Positions 51,380 to 61,686 of a DNA stretch of 64,000 nucleotides are shown here, one piece after another (the stretch's first letter is position 1; the number at the start of each line of letters is the position of its first letter). Origin of the DNA: Ichthyophis bannanicus (Eukaryota; Chordata; Amphibia; Gymnophiona; Ichthyophiidae). The position numbers were made by a program, and so were the translations under genes. Below the pieces are notes generated by a model, which made no database searches, was not told where the DNA came from, and worked only from the letters and a program-made list of their open reading frames with translations. The DNA is taken from assembly GCA_033557465.1 (NCBI GenBank), contig CM066033.1, positions 1,300,507,022 through 1,300,571,021 on the forward strand. The letters are read 5' to 3'.

Positions 51380-52180
51380 GTTAGGATCAGATATCCTGAC
51401 ATTCCTTTATGATCCTGACAGATGGGCACTAACCCTATCAATGCTGTACCAGCATACCTAGGGGACTACACCTAGAACCACTCCTGTGGTAATTAACCTT
51501 TTCAGGGTTAGGTACTCCTGAAGCTCTCCATGTACCTTTCTTTCCTAATTGACCCCATTTAGGAAAGACATTGCGGAGCTTCCGTTGCTCTAAAGCTTAG
51601 TGCTCCCGAGTCTGTCCTTACCTTCTTATCAGATACAAGGGTTTCCATACCCTTTCTCCCCTACATGGACTGATTCCAACCCCAGTCCAGTTGGTCAGAC
51701 TCAATTTTTCTCTTGGTCCTAAATTTGTACTGTTTTTGGACCAAAGCAGCTTAAGCTTTCTTTAATAGTACCTTCTGCGTCTCCACTGAAGCTCTACCTC
51801 TTATACTACCCCAGTTTTCCCCTGGGGCTATTTCTCACCCTAAAGGGTTCTGACCTCCACTTGTTTTTGTTCTACTTTATTACCTCTACTTCTCAGTGAG
51901 GTACCCCTTGAGCACATTCACTGGCTCTTCTATCAGATCCATATGTAGCTCAATGCACTTGTGCAATGCCAACAAGGGAGGCCCAGATTACAATATTTCA
52001 CTACTAAATGCCCTCGATACAGGGTCTTCCCCTTCTGAAGCCCTGTTCTAGCCAGCTGTTCCACAGCTCCTTTTCTGTATTCAACTCCTACCCTCCATCC
52101 CCAGGATGCCTGAGGTCCTGAGGAATAGCATGGCTCGTTCTAGACTTGCAACATGCTAGGACTCCCTCCGGGCATCTGAG
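51380..52180 (+). other. DIRS-A interior, no recognisable domain
   Basis: The last stretch of DIRS-A before its internal complementary region, where a recombinase C-terminus would be expected. I cannot find HxxR or the Tyr block, so the region is either non-coding or decayed. Confidence 0.45.
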
Positions 52181-52189
52181 CTTGGGAGT

Positions 52190-52290
52190 CCCCATATGTG
52201 AAGACTCATTCCTGCTTGTTCCTGGAGATAGCACAGTTACTTACCTGTAACAGGTGATCAATGGGAACAGCAGGAATAAGTCTTCACAAC
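52190..52290 (+). repeat. DIRS-A internal complementary region
   Basis: The first half, CCCATATGTGAAGACTCATT then CCTGCTTGTTCCTGGAGAT, is the reverse complement of the left end. The second half, CAGTTACTTACCTGTAACAG through GGAACAGCAGGAATAAGTCT, is the reverse complement of the right end. It differs from the actual right end by a few bases (GATCAATGGG against GATCTCTGGG). Confidence 0.88.
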
Positions 52291-52380
52291 CCACCCACCT
52301 CCCCTAGGAGTTGCATTTCTCTATCTCTATCTTTCCCTTCCTTGCTCTCTCTCTTTCTTTGTCTCAGCTTTAAAACTTAA

Positions 52381-52563
52381 CTGAGGAGAGGCAGTTGGGA
52401 AGGCGGGAAGGCAGCACGCAGGCGTGTTGGGATGCTTCCAAAAGCTTTTTGATTGGACGCTGGGAAGCGTTCCCGCGTGGACTCCGTCGGTACCGACGTA
52501 CCCATATGTGAAGACTTATTCCTGCTGTTCCCAGAGATCACCTGTTACAGGTAAGTAACTGCT
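52381..52563 (-). repeat. DIRS-A right inverted terminal repeat and end
   Basis: 52381-52530 is the inverse of 33498-33647. The element continues to about 52563 (GTTACAGGTAAGTAACTG), a short sequence that occurs inverted in the internal complementary region. Confidence 0.87.
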
Positions 52564-53990
52564 TTATCTGGGATACCCCTTGGGATTCCAGAAACATACA
52601 GGGACGCTAGAAATGGGTAATGGTTATAATGCCTCGATGGGACAGAAGATTGTCTATGTATAATTTAGGATATTTTAGAAATGGTGAGTCCTGCTTGAAG
52701 ACACTGCAGCAAAACTTTTGATAAACACAAAATTGTATTTTGTTGTTTACTTATGTACTACAGGATATTACAGGTAGCACTCAAAATGGTCCTTAGCTTG
52801 GATTGAGAATACTGAATGACTCCTGAGCAGCACCAGGCTGTATACAGAAGACAAGCACTTCAGCTCTGTCTCTGTCTCCTTGGTGGCGGCGATAAACCCA
52901 CTTGTCTGGCAGGACTCATAAAACGACAAGTTTCAAGAAACATAACTGAACTTTTTGGGCATCTGCTTTTACTCTTCTTTTTAAAAATCTAAAGCTAATG
53001 AGTGACTATGATATCCTGTAGTTCTGCTAGAACAGCGAGATGCTTCCCTCTTCCCAGAGGCACATCGGGAGCCAGGGGCTCTCCTTATTTTCCTCATGGG
53101 GGGGGGGGGTGTAATCCCTCCAAATGTGTTCATTTTACACATAGCATGACAATAGTGATCCTCCTTCCTAGGCCAGGATATGTGGAGTATGGTCTCGGTC
53201 TGTCCGATTAATTGCTAGTTCTCGTCTTAAAATTTACATTGTGCCAAAGAGAGCTTCCTTCTGGAGGCCTATTGCACAAGGGGGAAATATACCAAGTACC
53301 TTACAAGATCCTCAAGTACCAAGAAATGCAGTAACTCTTCGTAATACAAATGAATAATCATTTGTATTACGAATGCTATTATGTTTTTCTCCTTTACCAC
53401 GACGTCTGATTTTCTTGCATCAAGTTTTCTTCTGGGTTGTAATGGCAGTGTCCCAACCGATGGTGATCTCTTCCTATTCCGGAATTCTCCTCAGGGCCCT
53501 CCTATGGGGAATAAAGCATATCCCAGCCTCCCCAGAGTAAATGACAGTAAGCATCGCTATGAAGAGGGATGCATCGGGAACAGATGTAGAATAGAGGACA
53601 TAGAAAGTAAAGGAAAATCATCTGACCCCCCCCCTCCGCAAATCTGTCAACGTTCATGCATGCACTTAGAGATGTCAATTATGAATTGAGGCATAAATGG
53701 GGAAAAATTTGGTGGAAGAAGGAAATAGTAGCTAACCGAGCTTGAATAGCAATGATGTGCATGGTCTATACATACATTTATTAAATATTGTGCTGGAACG
53801 ACTGTGAAAAATTGTAAAAAATATCAAAAGTACTTTTACAAAAATGAACAGACATAAAATATATTTATGGAAATGGGTCATAGGCTATCACAGGAGATTG
53901 TCATAACTGTAGAAACATGTGGAGAACCATATGTTTGACGTGTACCTTCATTACAGCAGTTTCATACTATAGAATTGTCTTAATAAGTTT
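52564..53990. other. intronic DNA between DIRS-A and DIRS-C, nothing recognised
   Basis: A/T-rich DNA with a G run at 53099-53110 and a C run at 53627-53634. No gene or named repeat is supported. Confidence 0.45.
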
Positions 53991-54413
53991 ATTCCTTATC
54001 GGTCCTCCAGTTTAGTCCTCCACCTCTGGGTAGTGCACCTCCTCCTGTAGCCTGGAGACTGGGCATGTCACAATCGTGACATCACTGGATGTAGCCTGCT
54101 GGTATCTCCCATCAGCCCCAGTGTGTCCAGTCTCCATGCAGCAGGAGGACGTAGTGAGCCTAGCTGCTGGGCTCGCTAGAGATTTAGGAGCAGTTTTAGT
54201 TAGCTTTTAGTTTTCAAAATTTAATTTGGTATCTTTAACTTCTTTAATTTGGTGTATATCTCTTTAAAAAAAAAAAAAAAGATAGAAAGCCGGACTCAGT
54301 CTGAGTGCCTTTCTCTCTCTTTTGTACCGGGGCAGATCAACTCATAGGTTCTCTCCCCCTAGGCTGTACAGGGGAGAGCCCCACAGGGCGGAAGCACTCT
54401 GTCAGTTTGGGGT

Positions 54414-54776
54414 GATGGCCAGTTCCAGCGCACCGCGGAGAACCCGGTCGGTGATCTTCTCAGACAGAGGAAGCCCTCGTTGCAAACGTTGCTCACGGCA
54501 GGGATGAGCGGTGTCACAGCTGGCAGAGCTGTAGGCCAGAACAGTAAAGTTCGTGATCTTGGGCGCCCCGACGGCGCAGAATGTGCTTTGGAAGCCGCGC
54601 AGAGTGAGGGTGAGCCTGGAAATGCTGGTTCACCGTTTTTGGCGCCATTCAGGCTTCACAGAGTCCGCGGCCATTTTGTTCCTGATGCGGTCATAGCTGC
54701 GCTTCAGAGGAGGCCGCTGGGCACAGCTCTAATTCAGGTCCTTTTAACGGTTACTTTTCTATTAATTTTCTGTTAG
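54414..54776 (+). pseudogene. DIRS-C gag-like N-terminal fragment
   Basis: The ATG at 54414 reads MASSSAPRRTRSVIFSDRGS then PRCKRCSRQG and stops. The PRCxxC motif matches the PRCPSC start of DIRS-B gag. A second frame from 54480 to 54776 stays open without homology. The placement, about 420 bases from the element start, is the same as in DIRS-B, so this is probably the ORF1 start. Confidence 0.6.
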
Positions 54777-55229
54777 CTTCCTTTTAAATTCCATTTACAT
54801 TTCCTTTGGTTTCCTTTGATTTCTTTTATGTTAGTTTAATTCTATTTCCTCCCGCGTGTTGGGGGGAGAAAGCACCAGGGTACGGGCCTCTTTCAGATAA
54901 TCAAAAAGCTGACAAAAACACCACACAGCTCTGACCAATTACCGCAGATCCCACCAGAACTACTGGCCCGTCAATATAAACAGCTACAACAACCACAAAA
55001 CCCGCACCTAACCGCACAGTCAACTACGGAGAACCTCCACCCCAACCTGCACAGTGACTGGACTACCTTCAAAGAAACATCAACAGAAGAGATTTCAGCC
55101 ACTATCTCCTGCCTCCACACCACCACCTCACCGCTGGACCCATGCCCCACTGACTGGATAAAGAAATCGAAAAACGAACTGAGCACACCACTAACCCGTA
55201 TCGTCAAAGAATCCTTCTCCAGAGGACAC

Positions 55230-56099
55230 ATGCCAGACGCACTTAAAACCACGATTATCCGACCTTCCTTGAAAAAGCAAAACCTGTATCCTCTTGACCC
55301 TGCATCCTACAGACCCATAGCAAGTCTACCTTTCACAGCCAAAATAATCGAGAAAATCGTCCAGCAGCAGCTTCAGGAACACCTGGATGTTAACAACATA
55401 CTGGACCCTCAACAACACGGCTTCCGCCCGCTACATGGAGTCGAGACCCTCATGACCACGCTGATGAACACCCTCCTCACAGGAACCCAAGGGAGACAAT
55501 CCGGATACGCCATGATCTTCCTCGATATATCTGCAGCCTTTGACACCATATCCCACAACATCCTCATACACCGGCTACAGACTATTGGGATCAAGGACAC
55601 CGTGCTGAAGTGGTTCCAATCCTACCTGACAAACAGACAACAACTCATCCGCACCAGCACCTCAACTTCCTCCCCATTCCAACAACACCAGGGAGTACCC
55701 CAAGGATCCACACTATCAGCCATGCTCTTCAATATTTACCTCCAGCCACTCTGCACCGTCATATGCACCCACAACGTCAGCTTCCACATCTATGCTGACG
55801 ATATCATGCTCTACGCCCCCATTACAACCACAAACCCTACAAACAACCACCTATCAGCATGCTTCACCGCAGTCTCTGACTGGTTACAAACAAACAACCT
55901 ATCCATCAACATAAAGAAAACTGAAGCCCTCATAGTGACAAAGGACCCTGACTTCACACCACCCACACACCTCATCATTGGAACTACAAGCATCCATATA
56001 CAACCACAGATAAGATACCTGGGCATTATAATTGACCAAGCCCTCACCTTAAAGCAACAGATCACTAAAACCTTCGGAACTATATTTCACAAAGCATGA
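55230..56099 (+). CDS. L2-type reverse transcriptase, partial ORF2
   Basis: The first ATG is at 55230, but the frame is open further upstream to about 54885 (coding PCPTDWIKKSKNELSTPLTR), so this is the internal part of a larger ORF2 whose 5' end was lost. RT blocks in order: [94 protein letters not shown] and the intact catalytic YADD at 55791-55802, then NNLSINIKKTEALIVT and IRYLGIIIDQAL. A stop at 56097 breaks the link to the C-terminal frame, so the product would lack its C-terminus. There is no endonuclease in this copy. Confidence 0.85.
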   Translation: MPDALKTTIIRPSLKKQNLYPLDPASYRPIASLPFTAKIIEKIVQQQLQEHLDVNNILDPQQHGFRPLHGVETLMTTLMNTLLTGTQGRQSGYAMIFLDISAAFDTISHNILIHRLQTIGIKDTVLKWFQSYLTNRQQLIRTSTSTSSPFQQHQGVPQGSTLSAMLFNIYLQPLCTVICTHNVSFHIYADDIMLYAPITTTNPTNNHLSACFTAVSDWLQTNNLSINIKKTEALIVTKDPDFTPPTHLIIGTTSIHIQPQIRYLGIIIDQALTLKQQITKTFGTIFHKA

Positions 56100-56102
56100 A
56101 CA

Positions 56103-56663
56103 ATGCAACGTCTCAGACCCCTCCTGGAACATCAAGACTTCCGAACAGTGATGCAAGCCATGACACTCCCACATCTGGACTACTGCAACATAATCTACCA
56201 TGGCCTTCCAGCCACCCACACCAACCCCCTCAGAACTGCATTAAACACCACCGCGAGAATCATTCAGAGGGCGAATTCTGAAAGAAGTACACATTCTCCC
56301 CCTCGAAGCGCGGACAAAATACAAAGCCATCCTACTCACCCACAAAGCTATCCATCAAACACAAGACACTCAGCTTCGCACCCTACTGGCTCGTCCAGCC
56401 CACGGCAGATCTACTAGACAAACCTCCAGCATTTTTCTCACCGTCCCTCACAAAAGAACCAAATGCTCACAACGGACCTGCAATCGAGCCTTCGAACTTT
56501 ATGCTCCGTCCTTATGGAACTCTCTACCGAGCTATCTCAGAAGCAATGCCGACCTACTATCTTTCAGAAAACAGCTAAAAACCATCCTCTTTCAAGAATA
56601 TTTCAACTCGAGCCCCACCGAAAAACCCACAAAACCCCGGTCTCATCCACAATGAACCTCTAA
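56103..56663 (+). pseudogene. L2-type ORF2 C-terminal region, frameshifted
   Basis: The frame 56103-56417 reads LRPLLEHQDFRTVMQAMTLP then HLDYCNIIYHGLP and TALNTTARIIQRAN, then loses frame. Later frames to 56663 carry fragments of the LHWLPLEARTKYKAI and LWNSLPSYLR blocks. It is the natural continuation of the RT frame ending at 56099. Confidence 0.8.
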
Positions 56664-56862
56664 CTCAAAGCTACCCTAACCTGTGTATGTCCAACGTTTG
56701 TCCTATGTCCAAAGTCTTTCCTATGTCAAAATCATCAATGTTGCCTCCCCGGTGATGGCCCCACCCTTGTACTTAATTCCCCCACCCCCATGTAACACCG
56801 CTTTGACCCGGTGAAAAGCGGTATATAAATACAGCTAAATAAATAAATAAATAAAATAAATA

Positions 56863-58298
56863 ATAAGGGAATTTCAATTCAATTGAATGTCTCTGGCGTT
56901 CATTTTACTTGTTTAATTTTCGGGGAGTCCCTTCAATTGGTACGGGGGATTCTTGAATACAGTTTATGTTTTTTCCTCTTGGTTAAAAAAAAATAAAAAT
57001 AAATAAATAAATAAGAGCTAATCGGAGGGAAAGGGGAATACCTAGAGGTTTTCTTCTCTTTTCTCCTGTAATATGCCTGTCACCCTTTCAGTCTCCCCTC
57101 CTAGACAGTACGGAGGAGAGCTGTGTTAGCCATCGACTGAGTCCTTTGTGCTCCAGCAGGCTCTCTCTCACTAGGCAGCACCCAGGGGGGCTGTGGCTCT
57201 GCGGCGGTGCGGCTAAGGTGACACGGCAGGGTAGCGGCTTGTGGCTAGCCATCTGGAGCAGAATTGAAATCAGTAAAGTTCCCAGTGCAGAGGTGAGCTC
57301 CCAATTAGAGATTTCGGGACTGCAAGGCGCGTTAAGGGCTTGTAGCCTCAGGTAGAACCTGTGTGACGGTAGCGGAAAGCGCGGACCGTTTCTCTTCCCA
57401 CGTTTTTTTCGACAGGCTGCTGAACGGCTTTGCAGAGGGCAGTTCTTTGAAGAAAAAAAAAAGTCTGCTTGGTTCATTTTATTTCCTTTTGTTTCATTCT
57501 AGGTGTGGGTGAAGCTGTTTTTGAGGTTTCATCCTGCCAGTGGAGCAAGCATAGGCTTCGAGGTGGATGGCAACATGACAGCAGTCTCCAAAAGTGGATG
57601 GGCATGCCTCTACTTCGCCTCTGTTTCTCACAGTTGTGACCTGGTTAGAGATGTTTCCATGCTCTGTTGGGAAGTTTGCTTTTGAGCCTTTTTAGTGCCC
57701 AAATCACATATAGGGCTTCTAAAATAACCACCATTGTAGCTTAGACCTTCCCTTACATTGGATTTACTTTAGGTTAAAAAAAATTTTAAACTAAAATATA
57801 ATAACTAAATATTGCCTCCCTTCTGCAAATCTGCAACATTTATAATTCAAAAGACAGCCTAGATCCGTTGATAGTCTGTATTCAAAAATGAGGGAATGTC
57901 TTAGCTAGTGCTAGGGCAGATCTTTCCGGATCCTAGTAGCTGAGGGCTGTGGCCACGGAGCAGAGCTCTCTCTCTTAGTCCTGAGGGGGCTGCTGGCTAT
58001 GCGTGGGGGTATTTGTGGTCCTAGTGCATAGGACAGGGTACCCCAGGCTTCACAGCCGGGGGTTCAACTCCCATCGGGGGACAGCACTCTTGGATATGAG
58101 GGACAAAGGGTTTTTCTAGTCTCCTGGGCACGCCTAGTGGTCTCGGGTAGGTTACTTCACCCTTCATTGTCCACTGCTTTGATTGAAGGATAAGGCGGTA
58201 TAGAAATCTGGTTAAGTAAATAAAGGGATGGTTGATTAATTTCCCTTCACTCCCTTTCTCGGTTCTTCTGGGCCTTCTTAGCTAATTTCTGCCTCTAA
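56863..58298 (+). other. DIRS-C interior (probable gag region), no clear domain
   Basis: Starts with A/T-rich sequence and (AAAT)n at 56995-57015. Open frames on both strands (57088-57477, 57146-57355) have no motif. A SINE lies at 58002-58222. By position this should be the rest of DIRS-C ORF1, but the translation does not confirm it. Confidence 0.4.
58002..58222 (+). mobile_element. tRNA-derived SINE, third type
   Basis: A-box-like TGGTCCTAGTGCATAGG near 58016, B box GGGTTCAACTCCC at about 58063, core with GGTCTCGGGTAGGTTACTTC and a tail AAGGATAAGGCGGTATAGAA ending in TAAATAAA. It is related to the L2-tailed SINEs, but the tail differs. It is inserted in DIRS-C. Confidence 0.68.
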
Positions 58299-60690
58299 AT
58301 GTTTGGGCATGGTTTTCCCGTATGGTTCAATGACTTGCATTTCCTTCATTCTGTCAGCGGTCCAATTGGGAGATGCTCTAGTTTCGAGGAAGACAGGAGG
58401 GTTGTCTTCCCTATTTGGAGAAACAATAGATTCAAAGATTCAGAGAATGGTAGCAGCTACCTGGTGTTCAAACGGATGTTAGACCGACTTTTACAGTTAG
58501 GAACAGCCGTTCCGGTTCACAGATCGGATTGGGTCGATACTCCATTTATTTCATGGTGTTAAAGAAAGATGGATCCTTCTGGTCTATTTAGATCTAGAAG
58601 GGAGTGAGTCGTGGTCTTCCAGTGCCACATTTCAGGATGGAATTGTTGAGGTCGGTCTTTGTGGCGGTGCACCAAGGAGAGTACTGAACTTCCCTCGATC
58701 TCACGGAAGCGTACTTACACATTTCAATAACAGAGCTTCATCAGCAGTTTCTGCGGTTGTTCGGCCTTTGGGACGTTCTCGGGTCCAAGCATTGTCATTC
58801 GGTCTGGTGACAACTCCACGAATCTTCACCAATATCATGATGCTGGTAGCGGCGGCAGGGCAAACGAAGGAATGCTGCTTCACCCTTACTTCGACAGTTG
58901 ACTGATACGGGCAAAGTCAAGATTGAGTGGTCCGACCAAGTGGCGCTTACTGCCGACCCAGGTTATCGAATATCTGAGGTTACGGTTCGACACATAGAGT
59001 GGAGCGGTGTTTTGGCCGAATCGTCGAGTTCAAGCCCTTCGACAGTTGGTGCCCCTGTTCAGGACTGCCCCAGCGTCCTCAGCATAGACTTATCTTCCCG
59101 TACCGGGGGCTTTAAAGGCGACCTTGGAAGTAGTTCCTTGGGATAGTTCTGGGCGCCCTTCCATCCAAACCCTGCTCCAACAAGGGGTCCGGCTTTCTGT
59201 GCTCGGTATACTTGAGTGCATCGATACCCTCTACTGGCATGGTAGTTTTCTTAGCAACTGCCGAGACGGCTGCTTCCACCTTGGGCGAATTAGACACTTC
59301 CGATCTTGCTCCACCAGTGGGTACAGGCGAACCATAACCCAAATAGAGGGCGGCGTTCAGGAGGTCCCTTCAGGGATGGCTTGGTCCACGGAATCTGGCA
59401 GCAGGCGGGCCATGGGGGCGACGGAAATGGTGCCCGGTGACGATGGAAGGACCAGGAGGACCAGTGATCGATCAGCAGACTCGACCGACGAGCTGTGTTC
59501 TAGCACTTCAGGCGGTCGAGCGGTGCAAGTGCTTTCGGACAACTTTGCGATGCTGGTTTGCTGTAGTTGGCAGGGCGGAACGGGAAGCGTTGCCATGAAG
59601 GAGAAAACAGGGGTGTTTTGTGCCTCGAGAAGCCTCGGCTGCAGGCGACCTCGGCGGCGCACATTACAGGAAATTACAGGAATGGACAACTTGAAGGCAG
59701 AGTTTCTCAGCAGAGTACGGGTGAATGCTGGGAAGTGAGAGCGTCATCCGGAAGGTTTTGCCCGGATAGTCCACGAAGGGGGTTCTCCGACTGCGGTTCT
59801 CATGACGTTTTTTTTTTTTTCCTTCGGCCAAAGCGGCTTGTTTTTGCTTTTCAGTAGGTCACGAGAGAGGAGGGCTGAGGGGATCGATGCTCTAAGGACA
59901 ATTTGACCATCAGCCGGTCTTCTCTGTTTCCCCCCTGTGGGCGCTCATAGATCGGGTGATTCAGTGCTTCGAGGCTCAGCGGGGGAGAATAGTTTTGGTG
60001 CCACTTGATTAGTCGCGATGGCCGAGCTATGCTGATTCGGTTTGGCTTCTCTTCAAAGAGCCTTGCAGAGTACCGGTAATGTAGAATCTTTGGATTCAGG
60101 GTCCACTTCGAATACCTCAAAGGGATTGATTTTCATTTACGGCTTGTCCATGGAAAGGGCGCGTTTAAAAAATAAAATAAAATAAATAAATTTTTCGGAA
60201 GTGGTTATTGTAATCTTTTTCAGGGTCAGACCAAAGGTTCAATTCCTTTGTAGTTATAGGTATATGATGTCTGTTTGGCATCTGGTGTTCTGGCCGACAA
60301 GTCAGTTCTTCGACACTCTCCGTGCCAATCAGGGAAAGTCCTTGCAGGACGGCTTTGATACGGTCTGACGGTCACCTTTTTAGGAGTTCAGCGGTTGCCT
60401 TTGCCGGCTATAGAGGTGGCTTGGATTTTATGTTGACGTGGTTCGTCTTCTAACAGCGGTCTCTAGGTTGCTCTCTTTTCGCTGACGGAGATTCCGCTGT
60501 GGGATCTCCTCTTGGTGCTGAGGGCCTTGACCAGCGTTTCCTTCGACTCCTTGCTCCGAGTTTCAGTCAAACATCTAACCGGTTTAACTTGGATCAATCG
60601 GTGCCCTTACCGGTATTGGGTTCCGCAGAGGGAAGCTTTTCTGGTAGTAATTTTCATCGTTTGGACAGATTGAGAGTGTTGCGGCAATAC
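58299..60690 (+). pseudogene. DIRS-C RT / RNase H / recombinase remains
   Basis: RT blocks are scattered in several frames: LDRLLQLGTAVPVHRSDWVD, then damaged HPYFDS-LIRAKS near 58884-58917, where DIRS-B has HPYLDDWLIRAKS, so the catalytic Asp pair is altered. RNase H at 59124-59738: VQVLSDNFAMLVCCSWQGGT and ITGMDNLKAEFLSRV match DIRS-B VLSDN...INHQGGT and IDNVTADYLSR. Recombinase-like debris (GLSMERARL near 60140; VLGSAEGSFSGSNFHRL then DRLRVLRQYL, 60615-60690) follows to the junction. Many stops; clearly dead. Confidence 0.75.
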
Positions 60691-61686
60691 TTATAGTTCC
60701 TTATCGTAACTCCAGTCCAGTCCCTTTACTTCTGGGTTGCGCAACCCTTTCAGCAGCTTGGAGGCTGAGCCCATCATCGTTTTGATGATGGTGTGGTATA
60801 AATACCACTGGCACCACCCACAGGCACCAGTATGCTCAGCCTCCAAGGAGCTGGAGGGTTCCTGTAAGCCAGAGAGCTTACGGGAGACTTAGGGTGAATT
60901 TATTTACCTTTTACTTTCTTTAATTTCTTTATTTTCGTTGATTTTCTTTAAATTCCATTGCATTAGTTTGGAGTTTTTTTCAACTCCTTGGCTATTAGAG
61001 CCGCTGTGCCTTTAAGTTGTAGCTCCTCTCCTCCCCCCCCTTCCTCCTTCCAACTCTCTCATTCTTCATTGCTGTTGCCGTCCGGAAGGAGAGGGTTTGC
61101 CTGAGCAGCGAGGAGAATAGGAGAGCTCTCCTCTCGCTTGCTCGGCCTGCTGGCACCCCGAGGCCCCTCCCGCTGGCCTCTTCTGCCTCGCGCTGAAGCC
61201 CTTTGGGTGGCTGAGCGCTAGAGACAGCTCCGGAGGGCAGAAAAAGTGTTCCCAGGTCTGGCGGAGAGCCCGAAGACTGGCGGCAGGAGCAGAGCCACCG
61301 GCTGCAGGCCCAGACTCCACGTGGCTGTGGCCTACCACGTGGAGACCAGCGGAGGATAGCTGGTTCCCTCATGCAGTACGGCATGCTGAGGAGTAGAGCA
61401 TCAAAACTGCAAGTACTAAAAGAAGTTTTCACGCAGGTTTATTTTATTTCCGTTTCAAAAAAAAGAAAAAAAAGAAAGAAGGGGGGTCTTCTTCTCTGTG
61501 CCATTTGTTTTTTTTTTAGCGGTTGGGGAGGGGAGAGCTCGTGGAAATTTTAATTACAGGCCCCTGATTTAAATCTCGGAGTTCATTTAAATTTCATTTA
61601 AATTTCATTTCTTTGATTTATTTAGAAGTTCTGTTTTTTTAATTCTGCCTTTGGGTGAACTCTAAGTATTCTTGCAAAAAGGGGAT

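Larger units (their letters stand above)
33488..52563 (+). mobile_element. DIRS-A: outer DIRS element, split by four nested insertions
   Basis: Inverted terminal repeats (33498-33647 and 52381-52530) and an internal complementary region (52190-52290) define the element. The 19-kb footprint shrinks to about 5.3 kb after removing DIRS-B (34578-40104), the hAT-type element (41331-43875), the Tx1-type L1 (about 45585-51020) and the SINE (51076-51368). The gag start is readable, but no RT, RNase H or recombinase motif is recognisable in the remaining interior (43884-45400, 51380-52180). The copy is therefore either badly decayed or belongs to a non-autonomous family. It is in the same orientation as PDSS2. 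Confidence 0.85.
54880..56862 (+). mobile_element. L2-type LINE (family A-like), 5'-truncated, good RT frame
   Basis: The copy contains the RT domain in one open frame, a shifted C-terminal region (56103-56660) and a 3' UTR ending in the L2-type hairpin (TGTAACACCGCTTTGACCCG...AAAGCGGTATATAAATA) and (AAATA)n. It is inserted in DIRS-C. It is the same broad family as the decayed copy at 1060-4080. Confidence 0.88.
53991..60690 (+). mobile_element. DIRS-C: decayed DIRS element, split by L2 and SINE
   Basis: The left end, ATTCCTTATCGGTCCTCCAG at 53991, matches the DIRS-B left end (GTTCCTTATCGTCACTCCAG). A terminal-repeat hairpin (CTCCTGTAGCCTGGAGACTG with CAGTCTCCATGCAGCAGGAG, 54047-54148) parallels the one in DIRS-B. 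A gag-like start follows at 54414. An L2-type LINE (54880-56862) and a SINE (58002-58222) are inserted. RT, RNase H and recombinase remains run 58300-60680. The 3' end is cut at 60691 by the second DIRS-B copy. Without inserts it is about 4.5 kb. Confidence 0.75.

Noticed and set aside
54480..54776. Independent 98-residue gene with a hydrophobic C-terminus
   Set aside because: It lies in the gag region of DIRS-C, with no conservation seen; the terminal hydrophobic stretch comes from T-rich DNA.
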